Of a stretch of 64,000 nucleotides of DNA, positions 45,485 through 54,797 are shown piece by piece. Within the stretch, counting starts at the first letter, position 1. Each line of letters begins with the position of its first letter. The stretch lies in NCBI RefSeq assembly GCF_001746415.1, contig NZ_MEHJ01000001.1, forward strand, positions 7,880,501-7,944,500. Reading direction: 5' to 3'. The notes beneath the pieces were generated by a model. That model did not search any database, had not been told where the DNA came from, and saw only the letters and a list, made by a program, of their open reading frames with translations. The translations under genes were made by a program, and so were the position numbers. The DNA is from Streptomyces agglomeratus. Lineage in GTDB: Bacteria; Actinomycetota; Actinomycetes; Streptomycetales; Streptomycetaceae.

Positions 45485-45994
45485 TCAGGAGGAGGTGACG
45501 GCGGCATGAGCGAGGGCGGCGGTCTCTTGCGGCGTACCGTCGATCGGGATGGCCGCGCCCGCTTCGTCGTCGCCCAGAGGTTCGAGGTCGGCAAACTGCG
45601 TCTCCAGCAGGCCGGGCGGCATGAAGTGGCCCTGTCGCGCGGTGATCCGTGCGGCGATCAGCTCAGGCGAGCCATCGAGGTGGAGAAAGAAGACGTGCCG
45701 CGCTGCGGAAGCCAGCCGGTCACGGTAACGCCGCCTCAGCGCCGAGCACGAGACGACTCCACCGCTGTCCGCTTGGTCGGTCAGCCATCGTGCGATTTCG
45801 TCTAGCCAGGGGCGGCGGTCTTCGTCATCGAGCGGATGGCCGGCTTGCATCTTGGCCACATTGGCTGCGGGGTGGAAGTCGTCCGCCTCGGCGTATGGAA
45901 CACCGAGGCGCTGTGCCAGCAGTCGGCCCACCGTGGTCTTTCCCGAGGCCGACACTCCCATGACCACGACCAATGGAGCAGTGTTGTGAGACAT
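45485..45994 (-). CDS. gntK: Gluconokinase
   Basis: 169 residues from ATG 45994. P-loop VVVMGVSASGKTTVGRLLAQ, substrate region YAEADDFHPAANVAKMQAGH, and LDDEDRRPWLDEIARWL with SALRRRYRDRLASAA form the GntK signature. It phosphorylates gluconate to 6-phosphogluconate with ATP. The stop lies close to the IS110 element (about 90 bases), so its 3' end is just preserved. The gene is 37 bases downstream of the glucose-dehydrogenase-like gene on the same strand, so cotranscription is likely. Confidence 0.93.
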   Translation of the reverse strand: MSHNTAPLVVVMGVSASGKTTVGRLLAQRLGVPYAEADDFHPAANVAKMQAGHPLDDEDRRPWLDEIARWLTDQADSGGVVSCSALRRRYRDRLASAARHVFFLHLDGSPELIAARITARQGHFMPPGLLETQFADLEPLGDDEAGAAIPIDGTPQETAALAHAAVTSS

Positions 45995-46030
45995 CCGTCC
46001 AGGCTAGGGCCTGCCTTCGGATCTTGCCCG

Positions 46031-47077
46031 CTACAACTCGACGAGCACCTTGACGTCGTCCGGTTGTGGCGTGAACGCCTCCATCGCGCGCTCCAGCGGG
46101 ACCCGCCGGGTGATCAGGCGCTCAAGCCATGACAGGTCGGCCTGGGCCAGCGCGTCGGCAGCCTGGCGGTAGTGCCGCAGGTTGGCGTTGACCGAGCCCA
46201 CCACCGCGTCGTTCTGCAGCACGATCTCCCTGTTGATGGCGCCCGCGTCCACACTCACCCTGCGGCCGGCGGGCGACACACCGGTCAGGCACACCACCCC
46301 GTAGGGTGCGGTGCTCGTCAACGAGGCGAAGACGAGCTCGCTCACTCCCGTGGCTTCGATGATGACATCCGGGCACACGGCGGAGATCACCTGCTCGATG
46401 TCCTCCGCGTGGTAGGTGGCGCCCAGGTCCCGTACCAGAGCGGGCTTGGTCCCTTCGGTCACCCGGTCGAGCACATGCACCTCCAGTCCGCGCTGTGTGC
46501 CCAGGAGGGCGGCCAGCAGACCGATGGGCCCGGCACCGGTCACCAGGGCGCGGCGCGGCTCGAACCATGAACGGGCGCCGATACGCTCCACCTGTTCCCA
46601 TGCCTTCGCCACCACGGTGGTCGGTTCCATGAGCACACCGACGTGCTCCAGATGCGGCTCCAGCTTCACCGCGTAGTCGGCCTCGACGCACCACACCTGC
46701 GCGCCGAAACCGTCGATCTCTTTGATGCCGCGTTCGGTGTAGCGGCCGTTGCGGCACATGTCGAACTCTCCGCGAGCGCAGGCCCCGCACGGCTCGGGGT
46801 CCGGGCGGCGCACCACCCCGGCGACAAGGTCACCGGCCGCGAACTCGCTGCCGAGCGGCGCCTGCCGCACCCGCCCGAGCGACTCATGCCCCAGCACCAG
46901 CCACTCACGGCCCGCGGGGGCCCAGCCGTACTCACCCCGGACGATCTCCCTGTCCGTTCCGCACACCCCCACCGCCAGGCCCTCCACCAGCAGTTCCCCG
47001 GAAGCCGGGACGGGCTCAGGCACATCCCGGACCTCCAGGGAGTCCTTTTCGCCGGGTCGCACGGTCAATGCACGCAT
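46031..47077 (-). CDS. Glucose 1-dehydrogenase-like zinc MDR enzyme
   Basis: 348 residues from ATG 47077 (MRALTVRPGEKDSLEVRDV), with GAGG upstream. It has VGVCGTDREIVRGEYGWAPA, LVLGHESLGRVRQAPLGSEF, a Cys cluster CGACARGEFDMCRNG, and the NAD(P)-binding VTGAGPIGLLAALLG. GxCGTDxEI and GHE(S/N)LG followed by GIKEIDGFGAQ are features of archaeal/actinobacterial glucose dehydrogenases. Product would be gluconolactone, used by SMP-30 (36387) and gluconokinase (45485). Substrate specificity is inferred from these neighbours. Confidence 0.88.
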   Translation of the reverse strand: MRALTVRPGEKDSLEVRDVPEPVPASGELLVEGLAVGVCGTDREIVRGEYGWAPAGREWLVLGHESLGRVRQAPLGSEFAAGDLVAGVVRRPDPEPCGACARGEFDMCRNGRYTERGIKEIDGFGAQVWCVEADYAVKLEPHLEHVGVLMEPTTVVAKAWEQVERIGARSWFEPRRALVTGAGPIGLLAALLGTQRGLEVHVLDRVTEGTKPALVRDLGATYHAEDIEQVISAVCPDVIIEATGVSELVFASLTSTAPYGVVCLTGVSPAGRRVSVDAGAINREIVLQNDAVVGSVNANLRHYRQAADALAQADLSWLERLITRRVPLERAMEAFTPQPDDVKVLVEL

Positions 47078-47417
47078 CGTCAACCTCGTCCCTCTCGTCC
47101 GCGGACGCCTGATGTCCGCGCGCCGCTGTCTTGACGTATGTCCCGCCTTGACATGTGTCCCGCACAGAGCTTTCCAGCACCAGGCAGCCGGAATGGAGGG
47201 ACACGTCCGTGTGCCGCTGTGCTACCCGGAAGGGATGAGCCGCTCAGGGCTCGAGAGGGACCGGCCCAACGGACAGACGGCCCCGCCGCGGGGGACGGAC
47301 CGATTCCTGAACCGGGACAAATGGGTGCTGGGTACCGATTCCGGCCGCTACGGAATGCGGGAGACCCTGGAGGCGAAGCCGCCATTCCGGCTCGGATGGT
47401 CCTTGGAAGGAGGAGCT
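47078..47417. other. Intergenic stretch
   Basis: 340 bases, divergent promoter region of the dehydrogenase and the truncated DUF3040 gene. No gene recognised. Confidence 0.35.
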
Positions 47418-47594
47418 GTGTCGCACTTCGACGAAAGGCTGCTGAAGGATCTCGAACAGCAGATGGAACAGAGCGACCCACGATTCGCCCAGGCCCTCGA
47501 ATCCGGGCGCCCGCGCCGTCCGCGGAAGTACAGACACCGACCAGCCTGGCTGGTGTGCCCTCCGCTGTTCTTCCGGCTCTCGCGGCCGGCCTGA
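47418..47594 (+). pseudogene. DUF3040 N-terminal fragment
   Basis: GTG 47418 with GGAAGGAGGAG upstream opens SHFDERLLKDLEQQMEQSDP and RFAQALESGRPRRPRKYR, the conserved DUF3040 N-terminus. It then leaves homology (HRPAWLVCPPLF) and stops after 58 residues, before the membrane segments. The break coincides with the start of antiporter sequence in another frame, so one deletion joined two genes. Confidence 0.75.
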
Positions 47595-48194
47595 TCCTGC
47601 TGCTGGCCGCCCGGCCCGCCTCCGTCATGACCTGCTTGCTGCCCTTCCGCATCCCCTGGCGCGAACAGGCGTTCATCTCCTGGGCCGGGCTGCGCGGCGC
47701 CGTGCCGATCGTGCTGGCCACCTACCCCATCGTCTCCGGCATCGCCGGTGCGCGTGACCTGCTCAACATCGTGTTCGTCCTGGTGGTCCTCTTCACCCTC
47801 ATCCAGGGCCCCGCGCTGCCGCCCGATGGCTGGGCCTGACCCGCCCCGGCGCACTACGCGAGCTCCAGGTGGAAACCGCCCCTCTGGATGTCCTGGACGC
47901 CGACCTGCTCACCGTCACCGTCCCTCAAGGCTCTCGCCTGGCCGGGGTGGCGGTCTTCGAACTGCGCCTGCCCTCGCCCACCGCCCTGACGCTGATCGTC
48001 CGAGACGCCACCACCATGGTCCCACCCAGGACACCATGCTGCGTACCGGAGACGAACTGCTCTTGATCACCACCCCCCAGGTACGCGAGGCCGCCGAACG
48101 GCGGCTGCGCGCGATCGGCCGACGCGGCAAACTCGCCCGCTGGCTCGGCGAACACGGCCACCCCGGCCCGGCAGGCCCCGCCCCCCATGGCTAG
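47540..48194 (+). pseudogene. K+/H+ (CPA1/NhaP2-type) antiporter C-terminal remnant
   Basis: LAAGLILLLAARPASVMTCL, WREQAFISWAGLRGAVPIVL and LLNIVFVLVVLFTLIQGPAL are the last helices of NhaP/CPA1 antiporters. Two further frames then carry RELQVETAPLDVLDADLLTV, VPQGSRLAGVAVFELRLPSP, DTMLRTGDELLLITTPQVRE and RAIGRRGKLARWLGEHG, the cytoplasmic TrkA-C-type tail, ending at 48194. The first ~10 helices are missing and at least two frameshifts occur. Confidence 0.78.
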
Positions 48195-48774
48195 AGGCCA
48201 CTCCGAGGTGCCCCGAGCTGGGCCAATGGTGTGATGCCTTCGGCGCTGACGTTGTCATGGGCGTTGATCGCGCGTTGTGCGGGATGGCCGTCGGTTCGGC
48301 GGTGACGGCCGTCGCCGCCCTGGCACTGGCGGAAGACGTTCAGGGCGGGTCCTGTCCCGGGCGCCCTATGGGGGTGAGGATGATCGGTTCGGAGAGACCG
48401 GCGTGGACTCCCGCCGCGAGGAGTGGCTGCCAAGTGCTGCGTGACCAGCTGGTCGAGGTGATCAATGCGGTCCGCTCGCAGGCGGCAGGGATGGCGCGGT
48501 TGGCCCAGGCCCTCGATCCCGTGGATGAGGGGCCGGTGACCCCGGTGACAGGTTCAGAGCAGTCGGTGGCGGCCTTGGAGCGGTAGAGCGACAGCATGCA
48601 GCACACGGTGCGCACAGAGACCTGGAACGGTAGGGCACGGTCCCGGGTTCTCGCGCTGGCAGCCCTCTGACACACGGTGCGCCTCCGCGCATGGCATGCG
48701 CGCTACCCCATTCGGCCCCATTCTGGAAAGCGGCACCATCGGCTCCACAGGCCGACCATCCCTCGGGAGGTCCT
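48195..48774. other. 580-bp region with no recognised gene
   Basis: A plus-strand frame at 48257-48586 (GMARLAQALDPVDEGPVTPV near its end) is open but has no ribosome binding site or family signature. I leave it unannotated. Confidence 0.35.
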
Positions 48775-49008
48775 GTGATTCTGCTCGTTCTGCTCGTGCC
48801 CGCTCTGATGATGGCGTTTCTCTTCGCCATGGATGCTCTCGAGGAACTCCTCTTCCCCCGCCTGACAGCGGTAGGTGAGGTGAGCCCCCCGGCCGACGGC
48901 ATACAGGTACGCTCCCCTGACAACGCGACGGGGCGCTCCACACCGCGCGAGCTGTGCGGGCCAGCGGATTCCGTCGGTTCTCCATCACGGGTCGACGGCG
49001 ATGGCTGA
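48775..49008 (+). CDS. Small single-span membrane protein
   Basis: 77 residues from GTG 48775, with GGGAGG four to five bases upstream. It opens VILLVLLVPALMMAFLFAMD, one membrane span, then DALEELLFPRLTAVGEVSPP and a hydrophilic tail. Similar tiny proteins with a span followed by ALE(E/D)xL are frequent in Streptomyces; function unknown. It stands alone; neighbours are on the other strand. Confidence 0.6.
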   Translation: MILLVLLVPALMMAFLFAMDALEELLFPRLTAVGEVSPPADGIQVRSPDNATGRSTPRELCGPADSVGSPSRVDGDG

Positions 49009-49184
49009 TCATGTGAAGGCCAGTGGTCGTCAGGGCGGCGCACACCTGCTGGTTGAGGACGGTCCGCAGATGCCCCGGTGGTCGCCGCGGCTCCGTAGCG
49101 CGTGCGATGTCCGGAGGCTGTATGAGCGGGAGATTCACATCGTCCGCACGCGACCAGGCATTCGGCGTCGCACCTCGGCCTGCG

Positions 49185-50069
49185 TCAATGGGCCAGTGCT
49201 GGGCCGCCGCTCGGGGTACGAAGTCGGTAGCGCAGGAAGAGATATGAGTCCCGGCGGCGGGCGCTGATCAGGTCCGTCCACGCCGGCTGGTTCGGCAACA
49301 GTTCGAGTCCGGAGATCACCCCGGGTCGGGGTGTGCCAGCCCGGCCGGCGAGCACTGGGGATGTCGTGAGGAACAGCTCGTCCAGCAGGCCCTCGCCGAG
49401 GAGGTGGCCGATGAGCCGCGGTCCGCCTTCGGTGAGCACCGCGGTGTGTCCATGGGTGTGGAGAGCCGCGAGGACGTCGGCCATACGGAGGGCGGGTCCT
49501 TGGACCGCGGTGAGTATCGCGCAGGTTGGCGGCAGGCGGCCCTCGAGTCGGCGGGCGCCGTCCGCGGTGGTGGCCACGAGCGCGCCCGACTGCAGGGCCG
49601 GGTGCTCGGTGGGCACATCGCCGCTCGCTGTGACCACAACCAGTTGCGGTGGGGTGGCGCGTTTCAGGCTGCGCCGTAGTTCGCGGAAGTCGGGTGCGGC
49701 TTGCGGACAGACGTGGTCGGGGGTCCACAGGTGGCGGGGTGTGGCTCGGAGTGTGCCGGCGCCGATGAGTACCGCGTCGGCGCATGCGCGCAGCAGTCCC
49801 ATGACGAAGCGGTCCGCGGGTTCACGCCCGCTGATCGCCGAGCCGGAGGATGGATACTCGGGGCCGAGGGCGACCACTCCGTCAAGGGAGGCGACGAAGT
49901 TCGCGTACACGCACGGCGTCGTGAATCCCAGGTCGCCACCGTAGGCCGTGGCGAGCGTGGCTGGCAGACCGAAGCTGGGCTGTCCGGCTTCCTCGTACAG
50001 CAACTCCAGTGGCTCCAACGAGCCTGGCTGTGTTCCGGCGACGGGGCGGGCGGTGCTGTCCTCAGCCAT
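49185..50069 (-). CDS. RibD C-terminal-like (pyrimidine/dihydrofolate) reductase
   Basis: 294 residues from ATG 50069, eight bases inside the end of folE, so translation is coupled. RibD_C/DHFR-fold signatures: PCVYANFVASLDGVVALGPE, ADRFVMGLLRACADAVLIGA, GTLRATPRHLWTP, and HGHTAVLTEGGPRLIGHLLG, then DELFLTTSPVLAGR. RibD-type reductases use NADPH on pyrimidine or pterin-like rings. Coupling to GTP cyclohydrolase I suggests a reduced pterin product rather than riboflavin. That is inference; the pathway is not defined. Confidence 0.85.
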   Translation of the reverse strand: MAEDSTARPVAGTQPGSLEPLELLYEEAGQPSFGLPATLATAYGGDLGFTTPCVYANFVASLDGVVALGPEYPSSGSAISGREPADRFVMGLLRACADAVLIGAGTLRATPRHLWTPDHVCPQAAPDFRELRRSLKRATPPQLVVVTASGDVPTEHPALQSGALVATTADGARRLEGRLPPTCAILTAVQGPALRMADVLAALHTHGHTAVLTEGGPRLIGHLLGEGLLDELFLTTSPVLAGRAGTPRPGVISGLELLPNQPAWTDLISARRRDSYLFLRYRLRTPSGGPALAH

Positions 50070-50775
50070 GACCGGCCAGGCCGCGTTGGCCGCACAACGT
50101 GAAGAATTCTCCCCGCAGTTGCGGATCCTCGTCGTAGGTGCCCCGCCAATGGGTGGTACGGGTGCTGGACTCGATCTCCCGTACGCCGCGCATCTGCGTG
50201 CACAGATGCACCGCTTCCAAATGGACCGCGACGCCGTGTGGCAGCATGATTTGCTGCAAGGATTCGGCGAGTTGGTGGCCGATGCGTTCTTGCACCGAGA
50301 AGCGGCGGGCGAACAGCCGTACCAGCCTGGTCAGTTTGGACAGGCCGAGGATGTGCTCGTGTGCGACGTACCCGACGTACGCCTTGCCGAAGAACGGCAG
50401 AGCGTGATGCTCACATAGGGCGAAGAACGGGATCGGTCCTTCGACGATCTGGCTGATCCGGCAGTCCGACCCGCCGTGGCATTCGGTCTCGAAGGCGGTC
50501 ACCAGCTTTTCGTCGCCCTCGTAACCGCTGGTGGCGTCGAAGAGGGCGCGCAGAAAGCGACGGGGTGTGTCGGCCGTGGCCGCTGACCCGACGGCCAGGC
50601 CCAGTGCCTCGAAGATCTCCTTGAGGTGGTCCTCGAACCGCTGCCACTCCTCGGGGGTGATCTGCCGCGGAGAGACGGCCGCCCACTCGATCTCATCTGT
50701 AACGGGCACGAGGCTCTCGCCGACCAGCCCTGCGACGGGCGGGGGACCGTTCATCTGCGGCAGTTGATCGTTCAT
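50062..50775 (-). CDS. folE: GTP cyclohydrolase I
   Basis: 237 residues from ATG 50775; an in-frame TTG 12 bases upstream lies in the Shine-Dalgarno-like GAGGC. The catalytic domain has RFLRALFDATSGYEGDEKLV, the zinc site CEHHALPFFGKAYVGY and HLCTQMRGVREIESSTRT, and the substrate region ILGLSKLTRLVRLFARRFSV. It converts GTP to dihydroneopterin triphosphate. The N-terminal ~45 residues are longer than in E. coli FolE, and the zinc and catalytic residues are kept. It overlaps the downstream reductase gene. A second, broken folE lies at 63205. Confidence 0.92.
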   Translation of the reverse strand: MNDQLPQMNGPPPVAGLVGESLVPVTDEIEWAAVSPRQITPEEWQRFEDHLKEIFEALGLAVGSAATADTPRRFLRALFDATSGYEGDEKLVTAFETECHGGSDCRISQIVEGPIPFFALCEHHALPFFGKAYVGYVAHEHILGLSKLTRLVRLFARRFSVQERIGHQLAESLQQIMLPHGVAVHLEAVHLCTQMRGVREIESSTRTTHWRGTYDEDPQLRGEFFTLCGQRGLAGHG

Positions 50776-50783
50776 AAGCAGCC

Positions 50784-51286
50784 TCAAGATGCGAAGAACA
50801 TCTCACTAGAGCTAGTCACGACCATTATCATCCGGTTTCCGTATGGGCGCCGCCCAGGAACATAATGCCCCTGCGCAAGCACGGTGAGGCGCCGAGCGTA
50901 TCCCGGGGCGTGTGGTCCCCACTGTCGGCTCCGCAGCAGCTCGGCGAGCACCTCTGCTTCGCTGATCTCGGGATGCTTGGTTGCGGTGAGTAGCGTCAAC
51001 GGCTGGTCTTGGGCGAGGTCGCGCAGGTGCGCCAGAGCGTCTACGTGTTCGGGATCTTTGAGCTCGGTCCGGTAGCGACGGCTGAATCCGCGAAACGGTC
51101 GGGGGCGTGGCTGTACCACTTGCGCAGTTCTGTGGAGGGGGCGACCTGTTTGCACCACTCGTCGATGTGGGCCTTGTCCTTGGTCATCCCTCGGGACCAG
51201 ACCCGGTCGACCAGCACTCTCACGCCGTCGGTCTGCGCCGGAGCCTCGTAGACGCGGCGCACGTGCACCGTTCTGCTGCGAGCCAT
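50784..51286 (-). pseudogene. DUF488 family protein, frameshifted
   Basis: ATG 51286 with GAGGAGGTCC upstream gives VHVRRVYEAPAQTDGVRVLV, DRVWSRGMTKDKAHIDEWCK and APSTELRKWYSHAPDRF. Near 51086 homology moves to another frame: GFSRRYRTELKDPEHVDALA, LTLLTATKHPEISEAEVLAE, continuing to a stop at 50784. One missing base explains the shift. Intact DUF488 proteins have about 120 residues and unknown function; RVLVDRxWPRG is their signature. The shifted tail runs into the folE leader. Confidence 0.8.
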
Positions 51287-51339
51287 GGAAGGACCTCCTC
51301 GACCTCCTTGTGGGCCAGCTGCTTCCGCTTCCCTCCGCG

Positions 51340-51837
51340 TCACACGTAGTAACGAGAGATGATCTCGAGCCGTGCCACTTCGTCCGGCCCCGGGTAGGCC
51401 ACCAGCACCGGCAGGCCGCTGGGATCCCGGCCTTCGACGATGGTGAAGCCGTCACCGTGCCGGGTGTCCACCAGGTCGGACCGGGCTCTGAGCACGCGCT
51501 CGCAGCGCTGGAAGTCGTCGGGGCCGTCTGCTGTCCAGATGACGTACTGTGCGCCGACGTGGCCCACCGGGTGTGCGGCGTGAGGGCCCACGGCGCGTAG
51601 GTACACCTGGAAGCCGCCACGGCCCACGAGCAACGCGGCAGTGGCAGTGCGGACCGTCACCTCCATGTTCAGCAGTTCTCTGTAGAAGTCCGCAGATGCG
51701 TCGTGGTCGTGGACGAACACCACGACCGAGGCAAGCCGCGGACCGCGCGTATCCGGTCCGCCACCGGTCGGCTCGGAATCCGTCGGAAGCGGCGCAGGAT
51801 GCGGGCCGCTGGGCGCCGCTGCATGTGAATGTGCCAT
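51340..51837 (-). CDS. VOC (glyoxalase/bleomycin-resistance-like) protein
   Basis: 165 residues from ATG 51837, with GGAGAGG upstream. After a Pro-rich N-terminal 33 residues comes one VOC domain: LASVVVFVHDHDASADFYRE, LLNMEVTVRTATAALLVGRG, YVIWTADGPDDFQRCERVLR and GFTIVEGRDPSGLPVLVAYP. Candidate metal ligands are His in FVHDHD and Glu in VEGRDP. These folds include dioxygenases, lyases and resistance proteins. Substrate unknown. Confidence 0.82.
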   Translation of the reverse strand: MAHSHAAAPSGPHPAPLPTDSEPTGGGPDTRGPRLASVVVFVHDHDASADFYRELLNMEVTVRTATAALLVGRGGFQVYLRAVGPHAAHPVGHVGAQYVIWTADGPDDFQRCERVLRARSDLVDTRHGDGFTIVEGRDPSGLPVLVAYPGPDEVARLEIISRYYV

Positions 51838-51969
51838 GAGGACCTCTCCGCCTTCTCCCGCGATGGCAGGCCACTTTGCGCGGGTTCCTGGTCCTGGTTT
51901 CACGCTACCCGGCCCGCGCAGAACCTGCCGGGATCACACCGCCGGCCCTGAACGGCGCCGGCCGGGGTG

Positions 51970-52452
51970 TCAGCCCGGCCAGGTGAGGAAACCTCCCACG
52001 ATGGTTCCGTAGGCGAGGTGCGCGGCGAGGGTGACGGTGGGTGTGCCGCGTCCGTAGTTGAGCATGAGGAAGCCGGGTGGTTCGAGCAGCGCGACTTCGG
52101 GGGCACTGGTTTGGGATGTGCCCATGCGCGGGTGGACGAGGGGCAGCAGGATGTTGACCAGCGCGGTGGCGGCAAACAGGCCGTGGACGAGGCCGAAGAC
52201 GGTGCCCAGCCACCAACTGCTGTAGCCGATGGCGGCGAAGACCGCGTAGTAGAGCAGGGCGAAGACCAGGCCGTTGACGAAGTGCGCGCCGTAGCCAAGG
52301 GCCTTGGCGCGGGTCCGGTCGCTGGTGAAGGCGGTGCCGAGCAGGAACGGCAGATCGATGCGAGTGAGATTGAAGGTGTTAGCCGCCCGCAGGCCGGTGG
52401 TCAAGACCAGGGTGCCGACGAAGCCACCCGCCAGCGCAGCCCAGATGCTCAT
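51970..52452 (-). CDS. Integral membrane protein, coupled to GH15 gene
   Basis: 160 residues from ATG 52452, overlapping the GH15 stop as ATGA. Four hydrophobic segments: IWAALAGGFVGTLVLTTGLR, GAHFVNGLVFALLYYAVFAA, WWLGTVFGLVHGLFAATALV, and HLAYGTIVGGFLTW. I do not recognise a characterised family. Coupling to the (now broken) GH15 gene suggests the two were cotranscribed. Confidence 0.75.
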   Translation of the reverse strand: MSIWAALAGGFVGTLVLTTGLRAANTFNLTRIDLPFLLGTAFTSDRTRAKALGYGAHFVNGLVFALLYYAVFAAIGYSSWWLGTVFGLVHGLFAATALVNILLPLVHPRMGTSQTSAPEVALLEPPGFLMLNYGRGTPTVTLAAHLAYGTIVGGFLTWPG

Positions 52453-54265
52453 CGTGTGGCCTCCCCGATCGCGCAGGCGGCGCTGACCAGGGCCAGGTGG
52501 GACAGGCCCTGGGGCAGGTTGCCGAGGAAGGCGTTCGTGGTGGGGTCGATTTCTTCGCTGTAGAGGCCGACGTCGTTGCCGAGGGCCACGAGCTGGTCCA
52601 TGAGGGACACGGCTTCTTCGATACGGCCGCATCGGGCGAGGGCCTCGGCGAGCCAGAAGGAGCAGGCCAGGAAGGCACCCTCACTGCCGGGCACACCATC
52701 GGTGCGCAGGTAGCGGTTGACGTAGGGGCCCTCTCGGAGGGCTTGCTGGACGGCGGAGACGGTGCCGCGCATGCGCGAGTCGTCGGGCGGGCGGTAGCCG
52801 TGCAGCAGGCCGAGCAGGAGGCTTGCGTCCAGGGCGTCGCCGGCGGCGGAGCGCACATAGCTGTTCAGCCGCTCGCTGAAGCAGCGGGTGTCGACGAAGT
52901 CGGCGACGGCCTGACGTTCGCGGTGCCACCGGGCCGTGTGCCGGTCCGAGATCAGATGCCGCCCCGCCAGGTCGAGGGCGCGGTCGAGGGTGATCCAGCA
53001 CATCATCTTGGACTGCGTGAAATGTTCGGGGCGCTCCGGACCTCCCAGAATCCCGCGTCGGGCTCTTGCCAGACGGTGCAGATGAAGTCGGCGATCTCGG
53101 TCAGTCGGCGGGCGATGTCGGCGTCCAGTCGATGGTCTGCGGTGGTGTAGAGCCAGGCGGTCTGCATCAGCTCCCCGTATGTGTCCAGCTGGAGCTGATC
53201 GGCGGCTGCGTTGCCCACGCGTACGGGCGACGAGCTGCGGTAGCCCGCCAGGGGCAGGGTGTGCTCGGGTGCTCGGGTGCCGCCGTCGAGGCGGTACAGG
53301 ACGTGCAGGCGAGGGTGGGTGAGCTGCGAGGCATGCATGAGCCACCAGAGGTAGCTGGTGGCTTCCGGCGCGCAGCCCAGCTTGAGGAAGGCGTCCAGAG
53401 TGAAGGCGGAGTCACGGATCCAGCTGAAGCGGTAGTCCCAGTTGCGTTCCCCGCCGACGGATTCGGGCAGGGAGCAGGTCGCGGCGGCGGCGACCGCGCC
53501 GGAAGGGGCAAAGACCAGGAGCTTGAGGGTGAGGGCGCTCCGCAGAACGGCTTCACGCCAAGGTCCTGTGTAGGTGCGGTTGTCTGCCCACTTCTGCCAG
53601 GTGGCGGCGGTGTGGTCCAGGCGGGCCTCGCACTCGGCGCGCGTGGGCAGGACCAGGGGTTCTTGGTGCGCGTACGGCAATGCGATCAGTGCCCGGGTAC
53701 CGGAGTCGGCCCGGAACCGGGCGGTGACGGAGTCGGCCGTGCACTGCGGTTGGCCGGCGTACCAGGCGCAGACCGCGACCGCTTCGACGCCGCAAGTGGC
53801 CACCGGTACGCCCGCTCGGCACGCCAGGTGTGGTGGGTGGGCGCCGTAGCCGAAGCGCGGCTGGACGCTCCAGAGCATCGGGACATTGCCCGCCATGCCC
53901 TCGATCCGCCGGACCAGCTCGCGGCCGGGTGCCAGCGAGGTGGTGTCGGGCAGGGTCAGCGCGTCGGTCACCCGGACCGTGCCGCCCGCGGTGGTGAACG
54001 TCGTCTCCAGCACGTTGGTGCCGGGTAGATAGCGGCGGGCCGCGGTGTACGGCACTTCGGGCCGCAGGAGGAAACTGCCGCCGCGGACGTGGTCGAGGAC
54101 GGCGGCGAACAGAGTCGGAGAGTCCAGGTCCGGTCAGCTCAGCCAGTCCACCGCTCCGTCGCGGGCGATGAGCGCGACACAGCGGCCGTCCCCGATCACC
54201 GCGTAGTCCCGCAGCTCCGCGTAACCGTCCACCCGTGCCGGCGCGGCGGCGATGGAGTCATTCAC
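52449..54265 (-). pseudogene. Glycoside hydrolase family 15 protein, inactivated
   Basis: The GTG at 54265 overlaps the upstream Usp stop (GTGA) and gives [20 protein letters not shown], then GAVDWLS followed by TGA at 54136. The same frame resumes PDLDSPTLFAAVLDHVRGGS and continues through the barrel start (GGERNWDYRFSWIRDSAFTL). Near 53030 one base is lost and homology continues in another frame: FTQSKMMCWITLDRALDLAG, EGAFLACSFWLAEALARCGR and YSEEIDPTTNAFLGNLPQGL, ending at 52449. A nonsense change and a frameshift together make this a real pseudogene. The intact relative is at 18001-19827. Confidence 0.85.
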
Positions 54266-54741
54266 GACGGCCGGCCCGGCTGCCCGCCGGGCACGACGAC
54301 GACCGGGAGAGGGGCGTGATGCACGACCTCGGTGCTGGTGGAGCCCAGGGTCAGGCGCCCCCATGCGCCCGAGCCCCGGCTGCCGACCACCAGGAGGCAG
54401 GCATCTTCGCTCGCGTCCAATAGGACCTGCGACGGGCGACCCTGCTCGACTCTGATCTCGACCTCCACCGGCGGCCCGCCGACCTGCTCCCGGGCCTCCT
54501 CCAGCGCCTTGGTAACCGCCTCCCACGTGGTGTCGCGCAGCTGCGTGTCCAGATCGACGAAACCGGAGACGGCAGGCCACTCGAAACCGCTGTACCTGGT
54601 GGCGAAGTCGTACGCGCATACGGCGCGCAGCCCGGTCCCACGTAGCTGTGACTCCTGAAGGGCGAAGCGCACGGCCGGCCCAGAGGCGGCAGAGCCGTCG
54701 GTACCGACCACGATTGGTGAGGGAGGGGCGGCGTTCGTCAT
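54262..54741 (-). CDS. Single-domain universal stress protein
   Basis: 159 residues from ATG 54741, with GGAGG nine bases upstream. It has [40 protein letters not shown] and the nucleotide loop [20 protein letters not shown], ending in [11 protein letters not shown]. The ATP-binding G-x2-G-x9-G-(S/T) loop is intact. It overlaps the broken GH15 start and lies upstream of it on the same transcript, with the PP2C gene 57 bases further upstream. Confidence 0.92.
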   Translation of the reverse strand: MTNAAPPSPIVVGTDGSAASGPAVRFALQESQLRGTGLRAVCAYDFATRYSGFEWPAVSGFVDLDTQLRDTTWEAVTKALEEAREQVGGPPVEVEIRVEQGRPSQVLLDASEDACLLVVGSRGSGAWGRLTLGSTSTEVVHHAPLPVVVVPGGQPGRPS

Positions 54742-54797
54742 CGAGGGTGCCTCCAAGCCGTGTCGTGTGGTGTGCTGCCTGCACGGCAGGCGCGTGT

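Noticed and set aside
48257..48586. A 109-codon plus-strand frame as a gene
   Set aside because: No ribosome binding site, no family signature, and composition no better than neighbouring noise.
54134..54262. A separate small gene upstream of GH15 ending at 54134
   Set aside because: It is the true N-terminus of the GH15 gene, cut by an in-frame TGA.
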